A stretch of DNA of 64,000 nucleotides from Streptosporangium sp. NBC_01495 (GTDB taxonomy: Bacteria; Actinomycetota; Actinomycetes; Streptosporangiales; Streptosporangiaceae), in NCBI RefSeq assembly GCF_036250735.1, contig NZ_CP109430.1, forward strand, positions 8,618,001 to 8,682,000. The letters are read 5' to 3'. A model generated the notes under the pieces. That model made no database searches and had not been told where the DNA came from. It saw only the letters and a program-made list of their open reading frames with translations. A program made the position numbers and the translations under genes. Position 1 is the stretch's first letter; each line of letters opens with the position of its first letter. Shown here one piece after another: positions 24,543 through 31,915 of this stretch.

Positions 24543-24572
24543 GGGCCCGGGGGAAATGTCCGCCGGGCCCTC
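24543..24572 (-). terminator. Intercistronic hairpin between binding protein and ATPase genes
   Basis: A perfect 9 bp inverted repeat (AGGGCCCGG at 24543-24551, complement at 24564-24572) with a 12 nt loop, followed on the minus strand by TTTG. It lies 12 nt after the binding-protein stop. Such hairpins usually let most transcripts end after, or be stabilised at, the abundant binding-protein message, with partial read-through into the membrane and ATPase genes. Confidence 0.65.
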
Positions 24573-24584
24573 ATTAGTACCAGG

Positions 24585-25664
24585 TCAGGAGGTCTTGTCC
24601 GGAACGGTGAGCTCGCCGGAGATGATCTTCTGCTTGTACTCGTCGAGCTTGCTCTTGATGTCGTCGACCTGGCCACCGGTGACGGAGTAGTCGACGCCGT
24701 TGGCCTTGAGGTCGTAGATCGTGCTGCCCGACTTCACGGCGTTGGTGGTGAAGCTCTTCAGGAAGTCGAAGACGGCGACGTCGACCTTCTTGAGCATGGA
24801 GGTCATGATGACGCCCTGCAGATCGGGGGCGGCGGTCTTCGCCTGGTCGGAGTCGACGCCGATGGCCAGGCCCTTGGCGGCCTTGGCCGCCTCGAACACG
24901 CCGCCACCGGAGCCACCCGCGGCCTGGTAGACCACATCGGCGCCCGCGTCGAACATTCCCTCGGCCGCGGTCTTGCCCTTGGCCGGGTCGCTGAAGCCGG
25001 TGAAGTCCGGCGGCTGGGTGAGGTACTTGACCTCGATCTTCACGTCCGACTTGACCGCCTTGGCGCCCGCGGCGAACCCGGCCTCGAACTTGTTGATCAG
25101 CGGCACCTGCACGCCGCCGACGAAGCCCACGTGGTTCTTCTTGCTCTTCAGCGCCGCCGCGGCGCCGACCAGGAAGGAACCCTCGTGCTCGGCGAAGAGG
25201 AGGTTGGAGATGTTGGGGGCGGCCGCCGCGGCGTCGTCGACGATCGCGAACTTGACGTCGGGGAACTCGGTCGCGACCTTCTTCACCGGGTTGGAGTACG
25301 CGAAGCCCACGGCGATGATCGGGTTGAAGCCGCCGTCGGCGAGCAGGCGGAGCCGCTCCTCCTTGGCCGCCTCGGTCTCGCCGTTACCGGCCTCCAGCTC
25401 GCTGACCTCGACCAGGCCCAGCTCGGCCTTGGCCTTGTCGATGCCCGCCGCCGCGGAGTCGTTGAACGACTGGTCACCACGCCCGCCGATGTCGTACGCG
25501 AGACCGACCTTCGGTCCCGTCGCCGCCGGCGCCTCGCTGCTGGCGGCCCCGCTCGGTGCGGCCGACGTGGTCGGTTCCTCGCTTCCACCACACGCGGCAG
25601 CTCCCATGAGCATGCTGCCCGCCAGTGCGGTCGCGGCCAGCTTGCCGAATCGGTTCTGAAGCAA
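24585..25664 (-). CDS. BMP-family nucleoside-binding lipoprotein of ABC importer
   Basis: A 359-residue solute-binding lipoprotein. The start is TTG 25664, fixed by GAAGGGAG 7 nt upstream; upstream frame to 25772 crosses the promoter. The signal peptide leads to a lipobox Cys in LMGAAACGGSEEP. The mature protein has the BMP (PnrA-like) layout: VGLAYDIGGRGDQSFND at the first lobe, the NPIIAVGFAYSNPVKKVA hinge strand, and VVYQAAGGSGGGVFEAAK in the second. BMP proteins bind purine and other nucleosides, in keeping with deoA, cdd, add and PNP nearby. First gene of the six-gene operon; a promoter with an overlapping operator lies at 25723-25758. Confidence 0.95.
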   Translation of the reverse strand: MLQNRFGKLAATALAGSMLMGAAACGGSEEPTTSAAPSGAASSEAPAATGPKVGLAYDIGGRGDQSFNDSAAAGIDKAKAELGLVEVSELEAGNGETEAAKEERLRLLADGGFNPIIAVGFAYSNPVKKVATEFPDVKFAIVDDAAAAAPNISNLLFAEHEGSFLVGAAAALKSKKNHVGFVGGVQVPLINKFEAGFAAGAKAVKSDVKIEVKYLTQPPDFTGFSDPAKGKTAAEGMFDAGADVVYQAAGGSGGGVFEAAKAAKGLAIGVDSDQAKTAAPDLQGVIMTSMLKKVDVAVFDFLKSFTTNAVKSGSTIYDLKANGVDYSVTGGQVDDIKSKLDEYKQKIISGELTVPDKTS

Positions 25665-25722
25665 GATGGACTCCCTTCGCGTTTCAGTGCACGCGCGAAG
25701 AGACGCACGGCAACCCTGCACG

Positions 25723-25758
25723 GAAGATAGTTGGTCCATCAGGGTTGACCAAACCAAC
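25723..25758 (-). promoter_or_regulatory. Nucleoside-transport operon promoter with overlapping inverted-repeat operator
   Basis: On the minus strand a -35 TTGGTC (25752-25747), a 17 nt spacer and a -10 TATCTT (25728-25723) form a good promoter about 60 nt before the TTG start. TTGGTC-N10-GACCAA is a perfect inverted repeat spanning the -35 box and spacer (25731-25752); GTTGGT/ACCAAC extends it with a shifted register. The position suits a repressor. No regulator gene is adjacent. A further imperfect repeat (ACAGG-GTTA-CCTGT region) lies near 25815-25833. Nothing coding is seen in 25665-25964. Confidence 0.65.
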
Positions 25759-25964
25759 GCATGAGTCCGCAACAGGTCCGTTATCCAGCTCAGGCCACCT
25801 TGTGACCCAAAAACCGGACAGGGTTACCTGTCGGTAGCTCCGGACGTCCGCCGCGGCCTGGCGTTGGCACACCCGTCCGGCAGTCGACGATCTTCTTCGG
25901 GGACCGTCGACTGGCTCCTCAGGATATGTCCGGACTTTTCGGCTGACTAGATGTCAGGAACTCG

Positions 25965-27206
25965 CTAGTTGTCGGCGTTCAGGGCCATGAGGGCCTCGCC
26001 CGCGACGGGACGCTGCCCCTCCCACAGGGCCGTCAGCGCGGTCGCCGCCAGAAAACGCACCCCGGTGCCGATGGCACTCTCGTCCACGTCGAAGGTGCCC
26101 TGGTGGATGTCGGCCAGGTGCGTCGACCCCGGCTCACGGGTGCCGAGCCTGGCGAACGCGCCGGGGATGGACTCCAGGTACCAGCCGAAGTCCTCGCCGC
26201 CCAGGCTCTGCTCCGTCGGCACGGGAGCGCCCTCGCCGAGCACGCCCTCCGCGGCCTCGGCCAGCATCTGCACGCTGACCTTGTCGTTGACCACCGGCGG
26301 CACGCCGCGCACGTAGTCCATCTCGGCCTCGACGCCGTACGCGCCGGCGACCGACTCCAGCAGCGACTTGATCATGTCGGGGGCCGCGTGCCAGGCCGCC
26401 TCGTCCAGGCAGCGCACGGTGCCCTCGGCGACGCCGTCGTCCGGGATGGCGTTGGCCACCGAGCCCGCCTCGACCCGGCCCCAGACCAGGCTGAGCGAGG
26501 AGCGGGGGTCGATCCGGCGCGAGAGCGCGGCGGGCAGCTCGGTGAGGATCTTGGCGAGCGCGAAGACGAGGTCCGCGGTGAGGTGCGGCCGGGCGGTGTG
26601 CCCGCCGGGACCGCTCACCCGGATCGTGACCCTGTCGCAGGCCGAGGTGATGGGACCGGCCTTGAGGCCGACCTTGCCGACGTCCAGCCGGGGGTCGCAG
26701 TGCAGGCCGAAGATGCGGTCGACGCCGCTGATGCCGCCCGAGGCCATGACCTCCAGCGCGCCGCCGGGAAGCTCCTCGGCGGGCTGGAAGATCAGCCGGA
26801 CCCGGCCGGGCAGCAGACCGGCCTCGGCCTGCTGGGCGAGGAAGAGCCCGGTGCCGAGCAGGATCGTGGTGTGCACGTCGTGACCGCAGGCGTGACACAC
26901 GCCGGGGACCGTCGAGCTGTAGGAGACGTCCTTCTCGTCCGGCACGGGCAGCGCGTCGATGTCGGCCCGCAGCGCCACGGTCGGGCCGTCGCCGCTGCCG
27001 ACGTCGCAGAGCAGGCCGGTGCCGCGCGGCAGCACCGAGGGGACCAGCCCCGCGGCGGTGAGGCGCTCGGCGACGCGCTGCGTCGTGCGGTATTCGGCGA
27101 ACGCGAGCTCGGGATGCATGTGCAGGTCTCGACGGAAATTGATCAGTTCCTGCTCGCGACCGGCGAGGAACGTGTCGAGTTCTCCCCGCAAATTACGCCC
27201 CCGCAT
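25965..27206 (-). CDS. M20 family amidohydrolase/metallopeptidase (AmiA/AmiB-like)
   Basis: A 413-residue enzyme of the M20D group (hippurate hydrolase, IAA-amino acid hydrolase relatives). Metal-site motifs are present: CHACGHDVHTT (Cys and His ligands), FQPAEELPGGA (catalytic and ligand Glu), the GLHCDPRLDVG strand (His) and the C-terminal GGEDFGWYL. It cleaves an amide bond in a small N-acyl substrate; the substrate is unknown. ATG 27206 is preceded by GGGACGGTGAG. It ends 300 nt upstream of the nucleoside operon and is likely a separate transcript. Its mycobacterial counterparts amiA1/amiB1 lie in the equivalent locus beside deoD and pmmB. Confidence 0.92.
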   Translation of the reverse strand: MRGRNLRGELDTFLAGREQELINFRRDLHMHPELAFAEYRTTQRVAERLTAAGLVPSVLPRGTGLLCDVGSGDGPTVALRADIDALPVPDEKDVSYSSTVPGVCHACGHDVHTTILLGTGLFLAQQAEAGLLPGRVRLIFQPAEELPGGALEVMASGGISGVDRIFGLHCDPRLDVGKVGLKAGPITSACDRVTIRVSGPGGHTARPHLTADLVFALAKILTELPAALSRRIDPRSSLSLVWGRVEAGSVANAIPDDGVAEGTVRCLDEAAWHAAPDMIKSLLESVAGAYGVEAEMDYVRGVPPVVNDKVSVQMLAEAAEGVLGEGAPVPTEQSLGGEDFGWYLESIPGAFARLGTREPGSTHLADIHQGTFDVDESAIGTGVRFLAATALTALWEGQRPVAGEALMALNADN

Positions 27207-27676
27207 TGCTCACCGTCCCATCCGCGCCGGCGGGCCTGGATCCTCGACGTACCGTGCCAACTGCCCAGGATCTCGAAACCCATGAGGCAGTCTCGAAAAA
27301 AAGCGATCGCCGCACCGACGGGCCGGAGTGGGTTCTCACGGGCCGCATCAGCACGGACTGGTGGTCACCGACGCGAAAACGGCAGGCCGGTGGTCCGGGG
27401 AAGCCGTCGCGTTGGCGATGACAACGACTTTATCCCTCCCCCCGTGCAGCTCGCCGACATCTAGGCCAAATGTTTTGTCACCCCATGCCCCACTCGTACA
27501 CCTTCTGACCCGGGAGGACCAGGAAAGATAGCCCAAATTGACTATGAGACGATGGTCGCATCGGGGGAGGGCAGGTCCAGGGGGCGGTCACCCCCGAGCC
27601 ATTTCCAAACGTCGCCGACCTGGCAATTTACGTGACCTCAGGTGCCGGTCATCGAACCCGGCGGAGTGATGTAAAC
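27207..27676. other. Upstream region of the peptide-ligase gene
   Basis: The region between the divergent amidohydrolase and ligase genes has locally lower GC around 27470-27560 and 27610-27700. I see no supported gene. A short GGGGGAGGGCAGG / CAGGGGGCGGTCACCCCC inverted element lies around 27560-27595. It was checked for a precursor peptide of the kind used by Pgm1 ligases; none with a good ribosome site was found apart from the 7-codon mini-ORF at 27684. Confidence 0.3.
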
Positions 27677-27683
27677 AGGAGGA

Positions 27684-27707
27684 ATGCGTGTTTCACTCCT
27701 CACATGA
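27684..27707 (+). CDS. 7-codon leader mini-ORF ahead of the peptide ligase
   Basis: ATG 27684 follows AGGAGG (27677-27682) and encodes MRVSLLT; its TGA (27705-27707) overlaps the ligase ATG 27704 (ATGA). The Shine-Dalgarno is very close to this ATG; a GTG at 27688 in another frame (encoding VFHSSHDH) has better spacing. Either way, the only strong ribosome site in the region serves a mini-ORF and not the ligase ATG, which is 21 nt further on. Confidence 0.4.
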   Translation: MRVSLLT

Positions 27708-29158
27708 TCACTAACATCCCATTCGGGGAGAGGCAGTCGCGTTTGAGCATATTCGAACCGGACGAGGGCACCCTGGTGGTCCTTCCCTCGTTGTCACTTC
27801 CCCAGGATGAGCTGCGCAGGATCACCGGAGCCCTCTGCTACGAGGAGCGGCTGCTGTTTCTCCTCCTCACCCTGAGGAAGCCGGGAGTCGAGGTCGTCTA
27901 CCTGACCTCGACGCCGGTGGACGGCGCGGTCGTGGACTACTACCTGGGCTTCCTCGACGACCCCGACGAGGCCCGCACGCGTCTGCAAATGATCAGTTTG
28001 GATGATCCCGACACGCATCCGCTCACCGAGGCGCTGCTGCGCCGCCCGGACGTGATCGCGCGCATCCGCGCCGCCCTCGGTGACCACCGGGAGGGCGACG
28101 CCCCCTCGGCGGCCGGCAGGAACGGCAGGTCCGCCTGGATGGTGCCGTTCGTGGTGAGCGAGTACGAGGAGCGCCTCGCCGGGATCCTCTCCCTGCCGGT
28201 GTACGGCCCCGCCACCTCCCTGGCCCACCTGGGTTCCAAGAGCGGGGGGCGCGTGATCGGCGACGAGGCCGGGGTACCGCTGGTCAGGGGCTTCGGCGAC
28301 CTGCGCTCGCTGATCGAGGTGGAGCACGCCGCCCGCGCGATGAGCCCCACGAGCAGGCTGATGGTCAAGCTCAACAACAGCTACTCGGGTCTCGGCAACG
28401 CCATCGTGACCAAGGACGACCGGCCGCTCCCCTCCTGCCCCACGAGCTTCTCCGCGTCGGACGAGAGCTGGACGACGTTCGCCGAGAAGGTCGCCGAGCG
28501 GGGAGCGGTGATCGAGGAGTTCATCGAGGACCGGCCCCTGCACTCCCCCAGCGCGCTGGCGCGGATCACCCCCGGTGGCACGTACGACGTGGTCGCCACC
28601 CACGAACAGGTCCTCGGCGGCCCCAACGGCGACGTCTACCAGGGCTGCAGCTTCCCCGCCCGGCAGGAGTACCGGGCCGAGCTGGGCGCGCACGCCGAAC
28701 GGATCGCCAGGATCCTCGCGGGCCGCGGGGTGGTGGGGCTGTTCGGCATCGACTTCTTCGCCGTCAAGACCGACGGCGGCTACCGGACGCTGCTGTGCGA
28801 GATCAACCTGCGCATCGGCGGCACCACCCACCCGTTCGGCGCCGCCCTCCTGACCACCGGCGCGTCGTACGACCCGGAGAGCCACACGCTCGTGCACGCG
28901 GGCCGGCCGAAGCACTACGTGGCGACGGACAACTGCGCCGCGCCCGCCCTGCGGGGCCGTACGCCCGGGGAGGTGGTCAAGCTGGTCCACGACGAGGGCC
29001 TCGGCTTCGACCGCGAGAGCCGCACCGGGAACGTGCTGCACATGCTGGGCGGGATCACGAAGTACGGCAAGCTCGGGTTCACCAGCATCGGCGACTCCGC
29101 GGAGGAGGCCGCCGAGCTACACCGGAGGACGCTGGTCACGCTGCGCCAGACCGCGTAG
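27704..29158 (+). CDS. ATP-grasp peptide ligase, Pgm1-related
   Basis: A 484-residue protein of the pre-ATP-grasp/PGM1 C-terminal group, named from Pgm1 of pheganomycin synthesis, which joins a nonproteinogenic amino acid to a peptide with ATP. Visible features: N-terminal EGTLVVLPSLSLPQDELRRI and VEVVYLTSTPVDGAVVDYYL, ATP-grasp parts MVKLNNSYSGLGNAIV and VIEEFIED, metal-binding region GLFGIDFFAV followed by CEINLRIGGTTHPF (Glu and Asn/Arg of the ATP-grasp active site), and the C-terminal PGM1-type cap. ATG 27704 is chosen by homology and by ATGA coupling to the mini-ORF. No other antibiotic genes are beside it. The 3' end overlaps the convergent SCO4848-type gene by 42 bp. Confidence 0.8.
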   Translation: MITNIPFGERQSRLSIFEPDEGTLVVLPSLSLPQDELRRITGALCYEERLLFLLLTLRKPGVEVVYLTSTPVDGAVVDYYLGFLDDPDEARTRLQMISLDDPDTHPLTEALLRRPDVIARIRAALGDHREGDAPSAAGRNGRSAWMVPFVVSEYEERLAGILSLPVYGPATSLAHLGSKSGGRVIGDEAGVPLVRGFGDLRSLIEVEHAARAMSPTSRLMVKLNNSYSGLGNAIVTKDDRPLPSCPTSFSASDESWTTFAEKVAERGAVIEEFIEDRPLHSPSALARITPGGTYDVVATHEQVLGGPNGDVYQGCSFPARQEYRAELGAHAERIARILAGRGVVGLFGIDFFAVKTDGGYRTLLCEINLRIGGTTHPFGAALLTTGASYDPESHTLVHAGRPKHYVATDNCAAPALRGRTPGEVVKLVHDEGLGFDRESRTGNVLHMLGGITKYGKLGFTSIGDSAEEAAELHRRTLVTLRQTA

Positions 29159-29335
29159 GCCGATCACCCCGAGCACGGCCGCCAGCACGATGTTGACGGC
29201 GATCAGGATTCCGTGGACCACGTAGAAGGCCGTCGGATGACCGTCCGTGAGGTTGAAGCCAAGGGTGATCCATTCGAAGATCATGAAAGCGGCAAGGCCG
29301 ATCAGAAAAGCGGCCATCTTTCGCGTTATTTGCAT
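29117..29335 (-). CDS. SCO4848-family small membrane protein
   Basis: A 72-residue protein with two hydrophobic segments (MAAFLIGLAAFMIFEWITL and VHGILIAVNIVLAAVLGVI) joined by a short polar loop (NLTDGHPTAFY), ending GLRGLAQRD. This matches the SCO4848 family of actinobacterial membrane proteins, which in Streptomyces lies next to a D-alanyl-D-alanine carboxypeptidase gene, as here. Its last 42 bp overlap the 3' end of the convergent peptide-ligase gene. A cell-wall related role is suggested only by this conserved pairing. Confidence 0.85.
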   Translation of the reverse strand: MQITRKMAAFLIGLAAFMIFEWITLGFNLTDGHPTAFYVVHGILIAVNIVLAAVLGVIGLRGLAQRDQRPPV

Positions 29336-29422
29336 GATGTCAGTATTCCGCTGAGTGGCTCGTAGCTGGTCAGGGCACCTGTAACTCCATGCGAACCGGT
29401 ACGAAGCTACCCTGAGATCATC

Positions 29423-30667
29423 ATGGGGATCAAACATGTCGCGCCCGTCGGGGTGCTGCTCGCGGCGACCGCCCTCCTCGGCGCGCCCGCACAGGCCCAG
29501 GTCACGGACGTACCCGCCACCGGTCCGCTGGACCTGCGCGCGGGTGCCGCCTCCGCGGACGTACGGACGGGCGCCGGTTCGCCGACCGCGTGGACGGGCG
29601 CCGGTTCGCCGGCGAGCCCGCACACGCGCCGCGAGAAGGAGCCGGTCGGCGGCGCCCGGCTCGGGGGGCGGGGCCTCATCGTCCCCGCGGGCGCGAAAGC
29701 CCCTCCCAAGACGGCCGCGAAGGCGTACGTGATCGCCGACGCCGAGACCGGTGAGGTGCTGGCCGCCAAGGACGCCCACGGGCGCTACCTTCCCGCGAGC
29801 ACGCTGAAGGCGCTGACCGCCCTCACCCTGATCCCGAAGCTGGACAAGGACCGGAAGATCAAGCCGAGCAGGCGCGCGGTGAACGAGGAGGGCAGCGCGG
29901 TCGGCCTGGTCCCCAAGCCCCTCTACACCGTCGAGGACCTGTTCAAGGCGCTGATGCTGGTCTCGGGCAACGACTCCGCGATGGCGCTGGCCGAGGCCAA
30001 CGGCGGGCTGGCCACCACCCTGGCGGACATGAACGCCGAGGCCAAGCGCCTGCAGGCGTTCGACACGGTGGCCAAGACCCCGAGCGGGCTGGACAAGCCC
30101 GGCCAGAGCAGCTCGGCCTACGACCTGGCACTGATCGCCCGCGCCGGTCTGGCCAACGCCGATTTTCGGCGATATATCAGCACAAAGACCGATAAGTTCC
30201 CAGCCCCCAAGGGCTACTACGAGATCGGCAACCACAACAAGCTGCTCTGGCGCTACAAGGGCATGATCGGCGTCAAGAACGGCTGGACCTCCAAGGCCCT
30301 GGGCAGCTTCGTCGGCGCGGCCAAGCGCAACGGCCACACCGTCATCGTGTCGATCATGCGGCACGACGGCTACTTCTGGGAGGAGGTCGCCGACCTGCTC
30401 GACTGGGGCTTCGCCAACCGCGGCAAGGTCGTCCCGGTCGGACAGCTGGTCGACCCGGTCCCCGAGGCCGCCCCGCTGCCCACCCCCACCGCCTCGGCGG
30501 CACCCGCCACCCCGGCGCCCGTCTCCGCGCAGGACCCGGCCGCGGCGTCAAGGCCCGCCGACGAGGGCGTCCCGATCGGCTACTACGCCGCCTTCGGCGC
30601 CGCCCTGCTCGGCGGCCTGACCTGGCTGGCGTACGGCCTGCGGAGGCGCTCCCGCCGGGCGCGGTGA
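29423..30667 (+). CDS. D-alanyl-D-alanine carboxypeptidase (S11, DacC-like penicillin-binding protein)
   Basis: A 414-residue exported serine carboxypeptidase that trims the terminal D-Ala from peptidoglycan stem peptides. The signal peptide (PVGVLLAATALLGAPAQAQ) is followed by a low-complexity stretch to about residue 95. Catalytic motifs: STLK (Ser 126), SGN (from 181) and KNG (from 285, in place of KTG). The C-terminus has a Pro/Ala-rich spacer, a hydrophobic segment (IGYYAAFGAALLGGLTWLAY) and a basic tail, so it is anchored in the membrane. Divergent from the SCO4848-type gene, a conserved arrangement. Confidence 0.93.
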   Translation: MGIKHVAPVGVLLAATALLGAPAQAQVTDVPATGPLDLRAGAASADVRTGAGSPTAWTGAGSPASPHTRREKEPVGGARLGGRGLIVPAGAKAPPKTAAKAYVIADAETGEVLAAKDAHGRYLPASTLKALTALTLIPKLDKDRKIKPSRRAVNEEGSAVGLVPKPLYTVEDLFKALMLVSGNDSAMALAEANGGLATTLADMNAEAKRLQAFDTVAKTPSGLDKPGQSSSAYDLALIARAGLANADFRRYISTKTDKFPAPKGYYEIGNHNKLLWRYKGMIGVKNGWTSKALGSFVGAAKRNGHTVIVSIMRHDGYFWEEVADLLDWGFANRGKVVPVGQLVDPVPEAAPLPTPTASAAPATPAPVSAQDPAAASRPADEGVPIGYYAAFGAALLGGLTWLAYGLRRRSRRAR

Positions 30668-30713
30668 TCCGGGGCGGGGCGGCCGCTCCGGCCCGCCCCG
30701 CGCACCGGGAGGG

Positions 30714-31082
30714 CTACACCCAACGGCGAAGGGCGTCGACCGTCGTCTCCGGTGAGGTGTTGAAGCAGAGCCGGATTCCGGGCGTCGTCTCCACCAGCAC
30801 GTTGACCAACCGCTCGAACAAGAGGGTGTGCTCGGGTGCCATCCGCACACCACCTCCGATCATGGCCACGTCGAAGGGGCCCTCGGACAACCGTTCGCGG
30901 ATGGTCTTCTCCGCCGTGTCCGGGTCCGCACCGATCATGCACGACACCGCGTCGAAACCCGCCGCCCGCAGGGCCGCGTTGCCCTGCTCGACCCGTGCGG
31001 TGAGCGTCGCCTCGTCGAGGCCCGGATACCTGGTGTAGTCGATCGCGCTCGGATGGAGCCCGATCGTCAGAATCATCGTCAT
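30714..31082 (-). CDS. Conserved hypothetical protein, SDR-linked
   Basis: A 122-residue soluble protein. The sequence alternates strands and helices (MILTIGLHPSAIDYT, FDAVSCMIGADPDTAEKTI, DVAMIGGGVRM, FERLVNVLVETTPGIRLC) and looks like a small Rossmann-like or response-regulator-like alpha/beta fold, with no catalytic motif I can name. ATG 31082 has a well-placed TAGGAG site. It begins 9 nt after the SDR gene ends, so the two are co-transcribed, probably under the divergent XRE-type regulator. Function unknown. Confidence 0.75.
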   Translation of the reverse strand: MTMILTIGLHPSAIDYTRYPGLDEATLTARVEQGNAALRAAGFDAVSCMIGADPDTAEKTIRERLSEGPFDVAMIGGGVRMAPEHTLLFERLVNVLVETTPGIRLCFNTSPETTVDALRRWV

Positions 31083-31090
31083 CTTCGCTC

Positions 31091-31813
31091 CTACCAGGGG
31101 ACGGGCCCGTTGCGGTCGAAGAAGCCTCCGGTCGGCCCGTCAGGATCCAAGGTAGCCAGCCTGATGATCGCACCGGCCCCCTCGGCGACGGTGTGGATAC
31201 CCGTGTGATGGTTCATGTCGGTGGCGGGGTTGCCCGGGTCCGCGGCATTGACCTTGAACCCGGGCAGCGCTCGGGCGTACTGGGACACGATCATGTTGAG
31301 CGCCGCCTTCGACGAGGCGTAGTCCAGGGCCAGGAAGCCCGACTCGGGGCGGGTGGGGTCGCCGGCGTGTGTCAGCGAGGCGAGGCCACTGGACACCATG
31401 ACGATGCGGGGCTGTTCCGATTTCCGGAGCATCGGCAGGAACGCGTGGGTGACCCGCACCTGACCGAACACGTTGACCTCGTACAACTCCCGTAGCGCGT
31501 CGGCCTCCATGTCGGCCGGATCCAGCAACGGACCTCCGACTCCGGCGTTGTTGACCAGCACGTCCAGGTGATCCACGCGCCCGGCGACGGCCTTCACGGC
31601 CGCCGCCACGGACTCGTCCGAGGTCACGTCGAGCTCGACGAACTCGACATCGAGCCCCTCGGCCGCCAGCGTGTCCGCGGCGTGCTCGCCGCGTCCCCGG
31701 TCCCGAGCGGCCAGGAGGACCAGCCACCCTTCACCGGCCAGGCGGCGTACGGTCTCCTGGCCCAGCCCCTTGTTCGCTCCGGTGACCAGCGCCACCGTCT
31801 TCACGTCTGTCAT
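31091..31813 (-). CDS. Short-chain dehydrogenase/reductase
   Basis: A 240-residue classical SDR. NAD(P)-binding TGANKGLG at about residue 11, NNAGVGG at about 89, catalytic Ser in MVSSGLASL, and YASSK carrying the active-site Tyr/Lys. Arg and Asp positions after strand 2 (AARDRGRG) favour NADP. The substrate is unknown; this subgroup (carbonyl reductase-like) is usually annotated as oxidising or reducing small carbonyls. ATG 31813 is chosen; the upstream frame to 31909 crosses the promoter region shared with the divergent regulator. It heads a two-gene operon with the small hypothetical protein. Confidence 0.92.
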   Translation of the reverse strand: MTDVKTVALVTGANKGLGQETVRRLAGEGWLVLLAARDRGRGEHAADTLAAEGLDVEFVELDVTSDESVAAAVKAVAGRVDHLDVLVNNAGVGGPLLDPADMEADALRELYEVNVFGQVRVTHAFLPMLRKSEQPRIVMVSSGLASLTHAGDPTRPESGFLALDYASSKAALNMIVSQYARALPGFKVNAADPGNPATDMNHHTGIHTVAEGAGAIIRLATLDPDGPTGGFFDRNGPVPW

Positions 31814-31915
31814 GGGATCGATCGTGGGTGCGCGCGTCCGGGCACACCAGGACCGCCGAGGCATGGGACCGGCGGTACCACCCGGACGGCACGGTCCGTG
31901 CGGCATCATCGAGGA

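Noticed and set aside
22719-25730. A 1003-codon plus-strand frame across the nucleoside transporter genes
   Set aside because: Antisense shadow of the ABC ATPase and binding protein; no family motifs and no ribosome site.
27688-27714. GTG mini-ORF VFHSSHDH as a precursor peptide for the Pgm1-type ligase
   Set aside because: Eight codons without a recognisable core or conservation data; kept only as an alternative reading of the leader region.
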